Positions 15,928-23,159 of a DNA stretch of 64,000 nt are shown here, piece after piece; position 1 is the stretch's first letter; each line of letters begins with the position of its first letter. The stretch is taken from the NCBI RefSeq assembly GCF_036199905.1, contig NZ_CP108109.1, positions 3,767,501-3,831,500 on the forward strand, in the 5' to 3' direction. The DNA comes from Streptomyces sp. NBC_00223. Lineage in GTDB: Bacteria; Actinomycetota; Actinomycetes; Streptomycetales; Streptomycetaceae. The notes under the pieces are model-generated. The model did not search any database, was not told the DNA's origin, and saw nothing but the letters and a program-made list of their open reading frames with translations. The position numbers and the translations under genes are program-made.

Positions 15928-16554
15928 TCAGCGCGCTTCCCGGGCGGGGGCACCGTAACGGAGTCCGTCGACGAGCAGGCCGACCATGCGTCGCGTATGA
16001 CCGTTGCCGTCCTCCTGGGCGGGCAGGGTCAGATTGCCCGTGGCGCGCAGCAGGTCGTCGGGGTCGATGTCGGAGCGGATCCCGCCCGCCTGCGCCGCGG
16101 CGTCGAGGAGCGCGCCGAGCACGGGTATGAAGCGCTGCTGGAAGTAGCCGGGCAGGGTGTCGTACGCCGGGTCCCCCGAGTGGAGGGCCGCGCTGAGTCC
16201 GCGCTTCGTGGCGATGAAGACGGCGAAGCGCTGGAGCCACCGGGCGAGCGCTTCCACCGGCTCGTACCGCGCCGCGAGGGAGGGCGCGGCGTCGGCGCAG
16301 GCGTCGACCTCGTGCCGGAAGACCGCGGCGATGAGGTCGGAACGCAGCGGGAAGTGGCGGTAGAGGGTGCCGGCCCCGACGCCCGCCTTGGCGGTGATCT
16401 GGCGTACGGGTGCGTCGACGCCCTGGGTGGCGAAGATTTCCGCGGCCGCCGCGAGCAGGGCGTCGGTGTTGCGTCGCGCGTCGGCCCGTACGCGCTTGTG
16501 GGGCTGCCCCTCGGACGCGCCGGAGCCGGCTTCCCGGGTCGTGTCCTCGCTCAC
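15928..16554 (-). CDS. TetR-family transcriptional repressor
   Basis: A 208-residue TetR regulator. The N-terminal helix-turn-helix is 'ALLAAAAEIFATQGVDAPVR' then 'ITAKAGVGAGTLYRHFPLRSDL', with the usual ligand-binding helices after residue 85. It is divergent from an aldo/keto reductase. The 120-base gap holds the palindrome at 16573-16589, so it very likely represses itself and the reductase and is released by a small ligand. The C-terminal half ('LHSGDPAYDTLPGYFQQRF') matches the TetR_C group common beside oxidoreductases. Confidence 0.92.
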   Translation of the reverse strand: MSEDTTREAGSGASEGQPHKRVRADARRNTDALLAAAAEIFATQGVDAPVRQITAKAGVGAGTLYRHFPLRSDLIAAVFRHEVDACADAAPSLAARYEPVEALARWLQRFAVFIATKRGLSAALHSGDPAYDTLPGYFQQRFIPVLGALLDAAAQAGGIRSDIDPDDLLRATGNLTLPAQEDGNGHTRRMVGLLVDGLRYGAPAREAR

Positions 16555-16572
16555 GGTGCTCCCTGTTGCTAA

Positions 16573-16589
16573 ACGGAACGCTGTTCCGT
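16573..16589. promoter_or_regulatory. TetR operator palindrome
   Basis: ACGGAAC-GCT-GTTCCGT is a perfect 7-bp inverted repeat in the gap between the divergent TetR and aldo/keto reductase genes. Half of it (CGCTGTTCCGT) recurs at 16612-16622, giving one full and one half site. Binding by the adjacent TetR protein is inferred from position and symmetry. Confidence 0.7.
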
Positions 16590-16674
16590 ATCGTCTGGAC
16601 CGAACGCTGAACGCTGTTCCGTTTATGCAGCGTAGCGCGCCGCCTCAGGCGTGGGCCAACGCACAAGGAGATCC

Positions 16675-17703
16675 ATGAAGTACCGCACACTGGGCCGGAC
16701 CGGCATCAAGGTCAGCCCGTACTGCCTGGGCGCCATGATGTTCGGCGCCGCCGGAAACCCCGATCACGAAGACTCCGTCCGGATCATCCACAAGGCGCTG
16801 GACGCGGGCGTCAACTTCGTCGACACCGCCGACGCCTACTCGCGCGGCGAGTCCGAGGAGATCGTCGGAAAGGCGCTCAAGGGCCGCCGGGACGATGTCG
16901 TACTGGCCACCAAGGCGCACCTCCCGATGGGGGACGACCCCAACCAGCAGGGCAACTCGCGGCGCTGGCTGGTCCGCGCGCTTGAGGACTCCCTGCGCCG
17001 GCTGGGGACCGACCACGTCGACCTCTTCCAGGTCCACCGGCCCGCGCCGGACACCGACGTGGAGGAGACGCTCTCGGCGCTCACCGACCTCGTACGCGCG
17101 GGGAAGGTCCGGGCCATCGGCAGCTCCACGTTTCCCGCCTCGGACATCGTCGAGGCGCAGTGGGTCGCCGAGCGGCGCGGCCTGGAGCGGTTCCGCACCG
17201 AGCAGCCGCCGTACTCGATCCTCAACCGGGGGATCGAGCGCGAGGTACTGCCCGTCTGCGAGCGCTACGGCATCGGCGCCCTGGTCTGGAGCCCGCTCGC
17301 GCAGGGCCTGCTCACCGGCCGCTACCGCAAAGGCCTGACGACCGAGAGCCTGCGGGCGAGCTACGGCTTCAAGCACCTGAGCGACGAGCGCAGGCTCGAC
17401 GCGGTCGAGCGGCTGATCCCGGTCGCCGAGGACGCCGGGATGTCACTGACGCACCTGGCCATGGCCTTCGCGATCGCCCACCCCGGGGTCACCTCCGCGA
17501 TCATCGGCCCTCGCACGGGGGACCACCTCGACGACCTGCTCGCGGGGGCGTCGACCGAGCTGAGCGACGAGGTGCTGGACCGGATCGACGCGGTGGTGCC
17601 TCCCGGCACGGACATCGGAGCCCTGGACATGGCCTACGACCCGCCGGCCATCGAGCACCCCCACCTGCGCCGCCGCACCCCCGAATCCCGCCCCGCCTCC
17701 TGA
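16675..17703 (+). CDS. Aldo/keto reductase
   Basis: A 342-residue NADPH-dependent TIM-barrel oxidoreductase. The catalytic tetrad is visible: Asp50 and Tyr55 in 'FVDTADAYSRGES', Lys80 in 'VVLATKAH' and His121 in 'VDLFQVHRP'. The cofactor motif is near the C-terminus ('SAIIGPRTGDHL'). AAGGAG at 16664-16669 precedes the ATG. Controlled, by inference, by the divergent TetR. These enzymes reduce diverse aldehydes and ketones; the natural substrate is unknown. Confidence 0.93.
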   Translation: MKYRTLGRTGIKVSPYCLGAMMFGAAGNPDHEDSVRIIHKALDAGVNFVDTADAYSRGESEEIVGKALKGRRDDVVLATKAHLPMGDDPNQQGNSRRWLVRALEDSLRRLGTDHVDLFQVHRPAPDTDVEETLSALTDLVRAGKVRAIGSSTFPASDIVEAQWVAERRGLERFRTEQPPYSILNRGIEREVLPVCERYGIGALVWSPLAQGLLTGRYRKGLTTESLRASYGFKHLSDERRLDAVERLIPVAEDAGMSLTHLAMAFAIAHPGVTSAIIGPRTGDHLDDLLAGASTELSDEVLDRIDAVVPPGTDIGALDMAYDPPAIEHPHLRRRTPESRPAS

Positions 17704-17750
17704 CCTACCCAGCCTCCCAACACCCCACCTCCCAAAGGCCCGCGGAAGGG

Positions 17751-19337
17751 TCAGGCCTGGGTGAGGAGGGGGTCGTAGGGGGTGGAGTGGTGGCGGGCCG
17801 ACATGAAGGAGAGGAAGTCCCGCACGAAGGCGCCGCGGGTGTACCTCGGGTCCGCGCCGGCCACTGTGCGCCGGAAGCCGGTCCGGAACAGCGCCCGGTA
17901 CTCGTCCGCGTCGATGAACCCGTTGCCGTCCTTGTCGGTGACGTCGAAAAGCACCTCGGCGACCCTGATCAGCGCGGGACCGGCGAGGGAGGGGACGGCG
18001 GCGGCGTACTCCTCCTTGCTGACGCGGCCGTCACCGTCGGCGTCGAGGGCCGCCTGGAGTTCGCGCCACCAGTCGGCGTACGCCTGGTAGAGCCTGGTCT
18101 CCTCCGGCTCGTCCAGGTCGAGGCGGGAGGACAACTCCCGTGCCATGGCGGCGAGATCGGGCCAGTCGAGATAGCCGTCCCCGGTCTGGTCCAGCACCGC
18201 CGTGAAGAACTCGTCGGCGCTCCGCCGCTGCCCGCCCTCCTCGGCGGGACCGCGTTGCGCGGGAAAGGGCGTGACCAGCCGGAACAGCGCGCCGGCCCGC
18301 TTCATCCGGCCGCGCAGCGCGGCGAGCGTCGCGGCCTGGGGGTCGTCGCTGTCCGGGGAGAGGTAGAGCAGGTTGGTGATGCTCTCGGTCTGGAGCCAGT
18401 TGTCGGGCAGGAAGCGGGCCAGACCGGCGGCCATGTAGGCGCTCTGCATCAGCGTCTGGGCGCCGGGGATCTCGGGGAGGCAGGCCCGCCGACGGAAGGG
18501 CTCGGGGAGGGACGCCACGGTGATCGTGCCGATGAGCGGGCCGGCGAGCGCGCGGCCGGCCGCCCACACGGTGGGCAGGCCGTCCAGCAGCGGCGGCGCC
18601 GGGAGGTGGTCGAAGAGCTTGTAGAGGATGATGCGCAGCGCCTCGGTGTTCTCCAGCTCCTCCTCGACCACACGGTCGTAGTACGGCCAGAACTCCTGCA
18701 CGGTGGGCGGCAGATGACCGGCCCCGCCGTCCAACACCGCGAGGAAGGCGCGGAATTCGGCGTACAGCCGTTCCAGGGAGGTCTGGTCGAGCGGCTGTCC
18801 GCTCAGTCGGCACATGGTGACCGAGCTCTCGAACAGCGTCGCGACCACCCACGCGCGGACCTGGGGGTCCATCGCGTCGTACGGCCGGTGCCGCGCGTCG
18901 GTGCCGCTCAGCCGCGCGTGCATACGGTTGAGCCGCGCCGCCTCCCGCTGCCGCACGTGGTCGTCCTCGCCGAACATGCGTTGCAGGCTCAGCAGGGTGT
19001 TGCGCAGCCGTCGCCAAGGGTGCGCCACGAAGGTCGAGTTGTCGATCAGCGCCGCGCCGATCTGCGGGTGGGCGGCCTCGAGTACCGTCGCCCTGACCAT
19101 CGCCAGGGCCCAGCGCGGATCGTTGAAGAACCGGTGGAACTGCGAGTCGGGGCCGAACAGGGACCCGGGCCGCGCTTCGGAAGCGGGTGCCTCGGCGGCC
19201 GGCCGTTCCTTCGCGGCCGGCTGTTCCTCCGCGCCCGGCCGTTCCTTCGCGGACGCACGGTCGGGGCCGTCGCCGCCCTCGTGACCGTCGGCTGCTGAAC
19301 GCGTGCGCTTGGGGCGGCTGTTGCCGGTGTCCGTCAC
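17751..19337 (-). CDS. DUF2236 (MpaB/rubber-oxygenase-like) oxygenase with EF-hands
   Basis: A 528-residue protein. After a 55-residue charged, repetitive N-terminus, residues about 60-330 match the DUF2236 catalytic domain ('FFNDPRWALAMVRATVLEAA', then 'STFVAHPWRRL'), the family of Lcp rubber oxygenase and MpaB, which cleave prenyl chains with a haem. The C-terminal third has EF-hand loops: 'DQTGDGYLDW', 'DADGDGRVSKEE' and 'DKDGNGFIDADE', so calcium regulation is likely. No signal peptide. Its GTG overlaps the stop of a cis-prenyltransferase gene (GTGA), which suggests that it acts on that enzyme's polyprenyl product. The substrate is inferred. Confidence 0.8.
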   Translation of the reverse strand: MTDTGNSRPKRTRSAADGHEGGDGPDRASAKERPGAEEQPAAKERPAAEAPASEARPGSLFGPDSQFHRFFNDPRWALAMVRATVLEAAHPQIGAALIDNSTFVAHPWRRLRNTLLSLQRMFGEDDHVRQREAARLNRMHARLSGTDARHRPYDAMDPQVRAWVVATLFESSVTMCRLSGQPLDQTSLERLYAEFRAFLAVLDGGAGHLPPTVQEFWPYYDRVVEEELENTEALRIILYKLFDHLPAPPLLDGLPTVWAAGRALAGPLIGTITVASLPEPFRRRACLPEIPGAQTLMQSAYMAAGLARFLPDNWLQTESITNLLYLSPDSDDPQAATLAALRGRMKRAGALFRLVTPFPAQRGPAEEGGQRRSADEFFTAVLDQTGDGYLDWPDLAAMARELSSRLDLDEPEETRLYQAYADWWRELQAALDADGDGRVSKEEYAAAVPSLAGPALIRVAEVLFDVTDKDGNGFIDADEYRALFRTGFRRTVAGADPRYTRGAFVRDFLSFMSARHHSTPYDPLLTQA

Positions 19338-20194
19338 GGGTGTTGTTCTCCGATCGCGTACGGCGTCACGCCGCCGAAGCGGCGATCGCGTTGCTGGTAG
19401 CCGCGCAGGCACTCCAGGAAGTGCGGCGCGCGGAAGTCGGGCCAGAGCACCGGCGGGAAGACCCACTCGGCGTAAGCCACCTGCCAGAGCATGAAGTTGG
19501 AGATGCGCTGCTCGCCGGAGGTCCGGATGACGAGGTCCACATCGGGGGTGTCGGGAAAGGGCAGATGAGCGGCGAAGTGCCGCTCGTCGACGGCCTCGGC
19601 CGCCACCCCGCTGCGGATCAGGGACCTCGCCGCCTCGACGATGTCCCGGCGTCCGCCGTGGTCGAACGCCACGGTCAGGGTCATGCCCCGGTTCTCCTCG
19701 GTCAGCGTCATCAGGTCGGCGAAGTCCCGGGCCAGCGGCGCGGGAATCCTCGGGTCCGCCACACCGAGAAACCGGCAGCGGATGCCGCGCGCGTGCAGCA
19801 GCGGAGCGTGCTTGCGTACGACCCGGCGCACGAGCCGCATGAGGAAGTCGACCTCGTCGCTCGGGCGTCGCCAGTTCTCGGTGGAGAACGCGTACAGGCT
19901 CAACCAGCCCACCCCCGCCGTCCGCGCGGCCTCGATGACGTCGATCACCGTGGTCTCCGCCGCCCGGTGACCCGACGTCCGCGGCAGGGACCGCTGGGAC
20001 GCCCACCGGCCGTTCCCGTCCATCACGCACGCGACGTGGCGCGGTACGGCCCCGCGTCGGTCCTCGCCGGCCGGACGTGCCGGGTACGTCGAGGCCGACG
20101 GCGAGGTGGGCGACGAAGCGGGAGCCCCACCGGCCCGCACAGCCGAGGCGCCTTCCGCCAACGCCCGCTCGGCCGAGGCCCGTTCACCCGTCAC
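19334..20194 (-). CDS. uppS: cis-Prenyltransferase, undecaprenyl diphosphate synthase family
   Basis: A 286-residue enzyme that adds isopentenyl units in cis to an allylic diphosphate. Catalytic Asp59 lies in 'CVMDGNGRWA'. Further family motifs are 'SGHRAAETT', 'LYAFSTENWRRP' and 'VIRTSGEQRISNFMLWQ'. GAGGGAG five bases before the GTG at 20194 supports that start; the first 45 residues are Ala/Pro-rich and poorly conserved. Streptomycetes usually keep a housekeeping uppS elsewhere, so this copy may make a chain of another length. It is translationally coupled to an MpaB-like oxygenase, an unusual pairing. Confidence 0.9.
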   Translation of the reverse strand: MTGERASAERALAEGASAVRAGGAPASSPTSPSASTYPARPAGEDRRGAVPRHVACVMDGNGRWASQRSLPRTSGHRAAETTVIDVIEAARTAGVGWLSLYAFSTENWRRPSDEVDFLMRLVRRVVRKHAPLLHARGIRCRFLGVADPRIPAPLARDFADLMTLTEENRGMTLTVAFDHGGRRDIVEAARSLIRSGVAAEAVDERHFAAHLPFPDTPDVDLVIRTSGEQRISNFMLWQVAYAEWVFPPVLWPDFRAPHFLECLRGYQQRDRRFGGVTPYAIGEQHP

Positions 20195-20590
20195 GCGTGC
20201 TCCCTCGGCCGTCACCGCACAGTCCCCGCTCCGCCCTCGCGCGTGGCGCCTCCTCACCGCGAGGCACCGCCGTGGGGAGCCCGGCCGCTGCCCTGCCGCG
20301 TCCGGGCTCCTCCGCGTGCGCCGCGCGTCCACCGCGAACCGGTCGAATCCGCGGGCGAGTGCCGTTCCCGCGAACGGCGGACCGGGTCGCGTCACGGACG
20401 GTTCGAGGCGCCCGCCGCCGCAGGCGCCACTTCGACACACACTCAGCAGAGTGCCGTTCCCCGGCCCCGGGTACGTGGCGATCCGCCCACATTCACCCGT
20501 AGTACGTCGGTACGATTTCAGTACGTTGGGGCCGGCCGTGTGGGGAGCCCGTGGACGTACGGCTCACCTCTACGAGGCTCTACGTGGGCT
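20195..20590. other. Intergenic, no gene seen
   Basis: A 396-base spacer between two minus-strand genes. No convincing frame. It should hold the promoter of the uppS-oxygenase pair and the 3' end of the XRE transcript, but no strong hairpin was found. Confidence 0.35.
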
Positions 20591-22132
20591 CTACGAGATC
20601 GCCGGGGCCCAGTTCTCGCCGTCGTAGAAGTAGGTGGGGGCGCCCTTCAGGCCCACCGTGCGGAAGGGCCGGCCGTTGTCGTCGACCTTGAGGGTGCCCT
20701 GACGGTCGCCGCAGCTCCAGACGAGTTCCAGGTACCAGCTGACGTCGTGGTCCGCGGTGTGGGCGTCCACGTCGAGGACCTGCGGGTCGGCGGCGGAGAC
20801 CTGGAAGGGGAAGTCGGTGACGGTGGCCGGCCGGTCTTCCCCCGAGCCGGGCAGGGGACGCGCGCGGGGTACGGCCGGGTCGAGGTCGACGTCGAACGAC
20901 GCGGGCTCGATCCCGCCGCCGCAACCGGACGCGGGCGTGTAGCCCCTCCCCTTGGGGGCCGGGCCGCTGCTGACGACCCGCACATACAGGGCGTGCAGCA
21001 CCACCGGGCGGCCGGGTACGCCCTGCGCGGTCAGTTGCAACCGCAGATCCCCGGCCGGTACGCCGCCGAGCGCGGCCGCCCAGGCGTTCGTCTCCTGCAA
21101 CGACGGTGGCGGCGGGACCTTCCCCGGTGGCCGCGTGAGCAGGAACCACTGGCCGCACTGGATGTCCCAGTTGTTCGACAGTACGGTCACCTGGACGGGT
21201 GGCCGCGTGTCCACGGGGGTCCGCGGCGGCGTGGTCCGAGGGGAAACGGACGCGGGCGCCGAAGCGGTAGCCGCAGCCGCAGCCGATGTCGACGCGGAAG
21301 CAGGGGGAGGCGCGGACGCGCTCGTCGGTGCCGTCGCCCCCGCGCCGGCCGTCACGCGCGGGCCGGGCGCGGAGGCTCGCGTGTCGTCGGCCTCGCGGCC
21401 GGTGTTGTGCAGCACCAGCGGAAGCACGGCGGCGATGACGGCGACGGCTCCCAGTACGACCTTGGTCCGGCGCGGGCGACGCGCGGGCCGTTCACCGTCG
21501 GCCTCGGGCGTCGGCGCGAGCGACACCGCCGGGATCTCTCCCTGCGGCGCCTCGGCCGCCGGGGCGCGCGTCTCCGGAACGCCCGTCGGCGGAACGTCCC
21601 CCTGCCGAACGTCCACTCGCGGAACGTCCTTCGCCGAGGCCGCTGTCTCCTGGGCCGACGTCTCAGGGGCCGCCGTCTCAGGAGCGCTCGCCCCCGGCGC
21701 GGCGGACCCTCCCGGACCCGCGCCGCCCGGAGTGTCCGTAGTCCCCGCACCATCCGCGCCGCCCGGCCCACCGTCCGCACCAACGTCAGCCGACGAACCC
21801 TCGCCACCGGAAGCGCGAGCGTCGACCGCCGCGCCCGGCGTACCCGCCCCGCCCGACCCCCTCGCCGCCCCGCGATGCGGCTCCCGCCGCCGAGCGGCGT
21901 CCGCCAGCAGCCAGAGCCGATGCAGCCCCACCAGCTCCTCCCGCGTCGCGCCGCACTGCCGCGCGAAGCGCTCCACCGGGGCGTAGTCGCCGGGCACCGC
22001 CGCGCCGTTGCAGTAACGGTGCAGCGTCGAGGTGCTGACGTGCAGCCGGGTGGCCAGCACGCCGTAGCTGCGCCCCGACCGTTCCTTGAGCCCGCGCAGT
22101 TCGCGCGCGAAATCCTCGATGTGCGTGGTCAT
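20591..22132 (-). CDS. XRE-family HTH protein with one membrane span
   Basis: A 513-residue protein. Residues 5-75 are an XRE helix-turn-helix ('LKERSGRSYGVLATRLHVST'). Residues 80-220 are Gly/Ala/Pro/Glu-rich and disordered. One transmembrane helix follows at 225-242, then an Ala/Ser/Thr linker and a folded external domain from about 320 on that I do not recognise ('VTVLSNNWDIQCGQWFLLTR' onward). The layout implies a cytoplasmic DNA-binding head and an extracellular sensor, common in streptomycetes but of unknown target. GAGGGGGAGGG before the ATG at 22132 decides the start. Confidence 0.8.
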   Translation of the reverse strand: MTTHIEDFARELRGLKERSGRSYGVLATRLHVSTSTLHRYCNGAAVPGDYAPVERFARQCGATREELVGLHRLWLLADAARRREPHRGAARGSGGAGTPGAAVDARASGGEGSSADVGADGGPGGADGAGTTDTPGGAGPGGSAAPGASAPETAAPETSAQETAASAKDVPRVDVRQGDVPPTGVPETRAPAAEAPQGEIPAVSLAPTPEADGERPARRPRRTKVVLGAVAVIAAVLPLVLHNTGREADDTRASAPGPRVTAGAGATAPTSASAPPPASASTSAAAAATASAPASVSPRTTPPRTPVDTRPPVQVTVLSNNWDIQCGQWFLLTRPPGKVPPPPSLQETNAWAAALGGVPAGDLRLQLTAQGVPGRPVVLHALYVRVVSSGPAPKGRGYTPASGCGGGIEPASFDVDLDPAVPRARPLPGSGEDRPATVTDFPFQVSAADPQVLDVDAHTADHDVSWYLELVWSCGDRQGTLKVDDNGRPFRTVGLKGAPTYFYDGENWAPAIS

Positions 22133-22301
22133 TCCACCCTCCCCCTCGTTCCGGGCAGACATTCCAGGAGATGCCATCATCGCAGCTCAGAGTGGGTGGA
22201 ATCGTTCCAGCGTCCCCTACTGTGGCAAGACTGTGGCATCCGGGACAGGACACGGCCCAGGGTGATGGCATCCCAACCGCTCACCGTGAAGGATGACCAC
22301 C

Positions 22302-23051
22302 ATGTCCGTGAAATCCGCTCTGTCCTCCACCGCCGTCCTCGTGCTCGGCGCCGTCGCCCTCACCGCGTGCCAGGCCGGGTCCACCACCCCGGTGAGCGAA
22401 TCGGCGCCCTCGCGGCCGGCCTCCTCCTCGTCGGTCCCCGTGGCCCCCGCGGGCAGCGCGGCGCCGGTCTCCACGCCGTCCGCTCCGGCGTCGGCGGGCG
22501 GGAGCGGTACGGAGAGCGCCGCCTCGGGCAGCAGCGGACCGGCCGCCAAGAGCGGGGGCGGCGACAACGCCACCAGTGACAGCTACGCCTACAAGCACCC
22601 CTGCTCCAGCGGGCAGTTGTCCGTGCACGTGGTCACCCGGGCCGCGGCGCCCACCCAGCGGGTGATCGAAGTGCGCAACGTCGGCGCGTCCTCCTGCGGC
22701 CTGAGCTACTACCCGCGGATCTACCTGGCCGACTCGCACGCCGCGGACTTCAGCCACGCCGTGCGGCCGCTGGTCCCGAGTGGCCTCGGGGGTGCCCCCG
22801 CGTACCCGGTGTACGCCGGGCGGACCGCCTACGCGGTGGTCAACCTCGACCCCAGCGGCGCGACCACCGGTACCGTCAAGGGAATCGACGAGCTGGACGT
22901 CCTCGCCGACGGGGACCACATGCCCAACGCCGACACGCTCAACTTCCCGCTCGGCTCCGGCGCCCATGTCCTCAAGCCGAAGCTGGGCCTCTACCGCGCC
23001 ACGGTCGCGGACGCGGTCGCCTCCATGGACTCGGCGGACACCCAGACCTGA
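22302..23051 (+). CDS. Secreted DUF4232 lipoprotein
   Basis: A 249-residue protein with a lipoprotein signal peptide ending at the lipobox 'VALTAC'. A Ser/Ala/Pro-rich linker (about residues 25-95) leads to a DUF4232 domain ('SSGQLSVHVVTRAAAPTQ' then 'SSCGLSYYPRIYLADS'). DUF4232 proteins are exported actinobacterial proteins of unknown function, thought to sit on the outer face of the membrane. The ATG at 22302 has AAGGA eight bases upstream; the ATG at 22293 lies inside that RBS. Divergent from the membrane-bound XRE gene, which might regulate it. Confidence 0.85.
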   Translation: MSVKSALSSTAVLVLGAVALTACQAGSTTPVSESAPSRPASSSSVPVAPAGSAAPVSTPSAPASAGGSGTESAASGSSGPAAKSGGGDNATSDSYAYKHPCSSGQLSVHVVTRAAAPTQRVIEVRNVGASSCGLSYYPRIYLADSHAADFSHAVRPLVPSGLGGAPAYPVYAGRTAYAVVNLDPSGATTGTVKGIDELDVLADGDHMPNADTLNFPLGSGAHVLKPKLGLYRATVADAVASMDSADTQT

Positions 23052-23070
23052 CCCGGCCCGTACGGTGTCC

Positions 23071-23101
23071 GCCCCGCCCGCGCGGGATGCGCGGGCGGGG
23101 C
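23071..23101. terminator. Strong hairpin terminator between convergent genes
   Basis: GCCCCGCCCGCGC and GCGCGGGCGGGGC form a perfect 13-bp stem around a 5-base loop (23084-23088). It lies between the 3' ends of the DUF4232 gene and the chitinase gene, so it can serve both. No U-tract follows, as is usual in Streptomyces. Confidence 0.8.
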
Positions 23102-23159
23102 GGGGCCTCACAGCCGGTGACGCGTCACATCGGGTCGACGCGGGCCGACGGTAACCCGG

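Noticed and set aside
19187-22579. An 1130-residue plus-strand open frame
   Set aside because: Antisense to the oxygenase, uppS and XRE genes; no RBS or recognisable domain.
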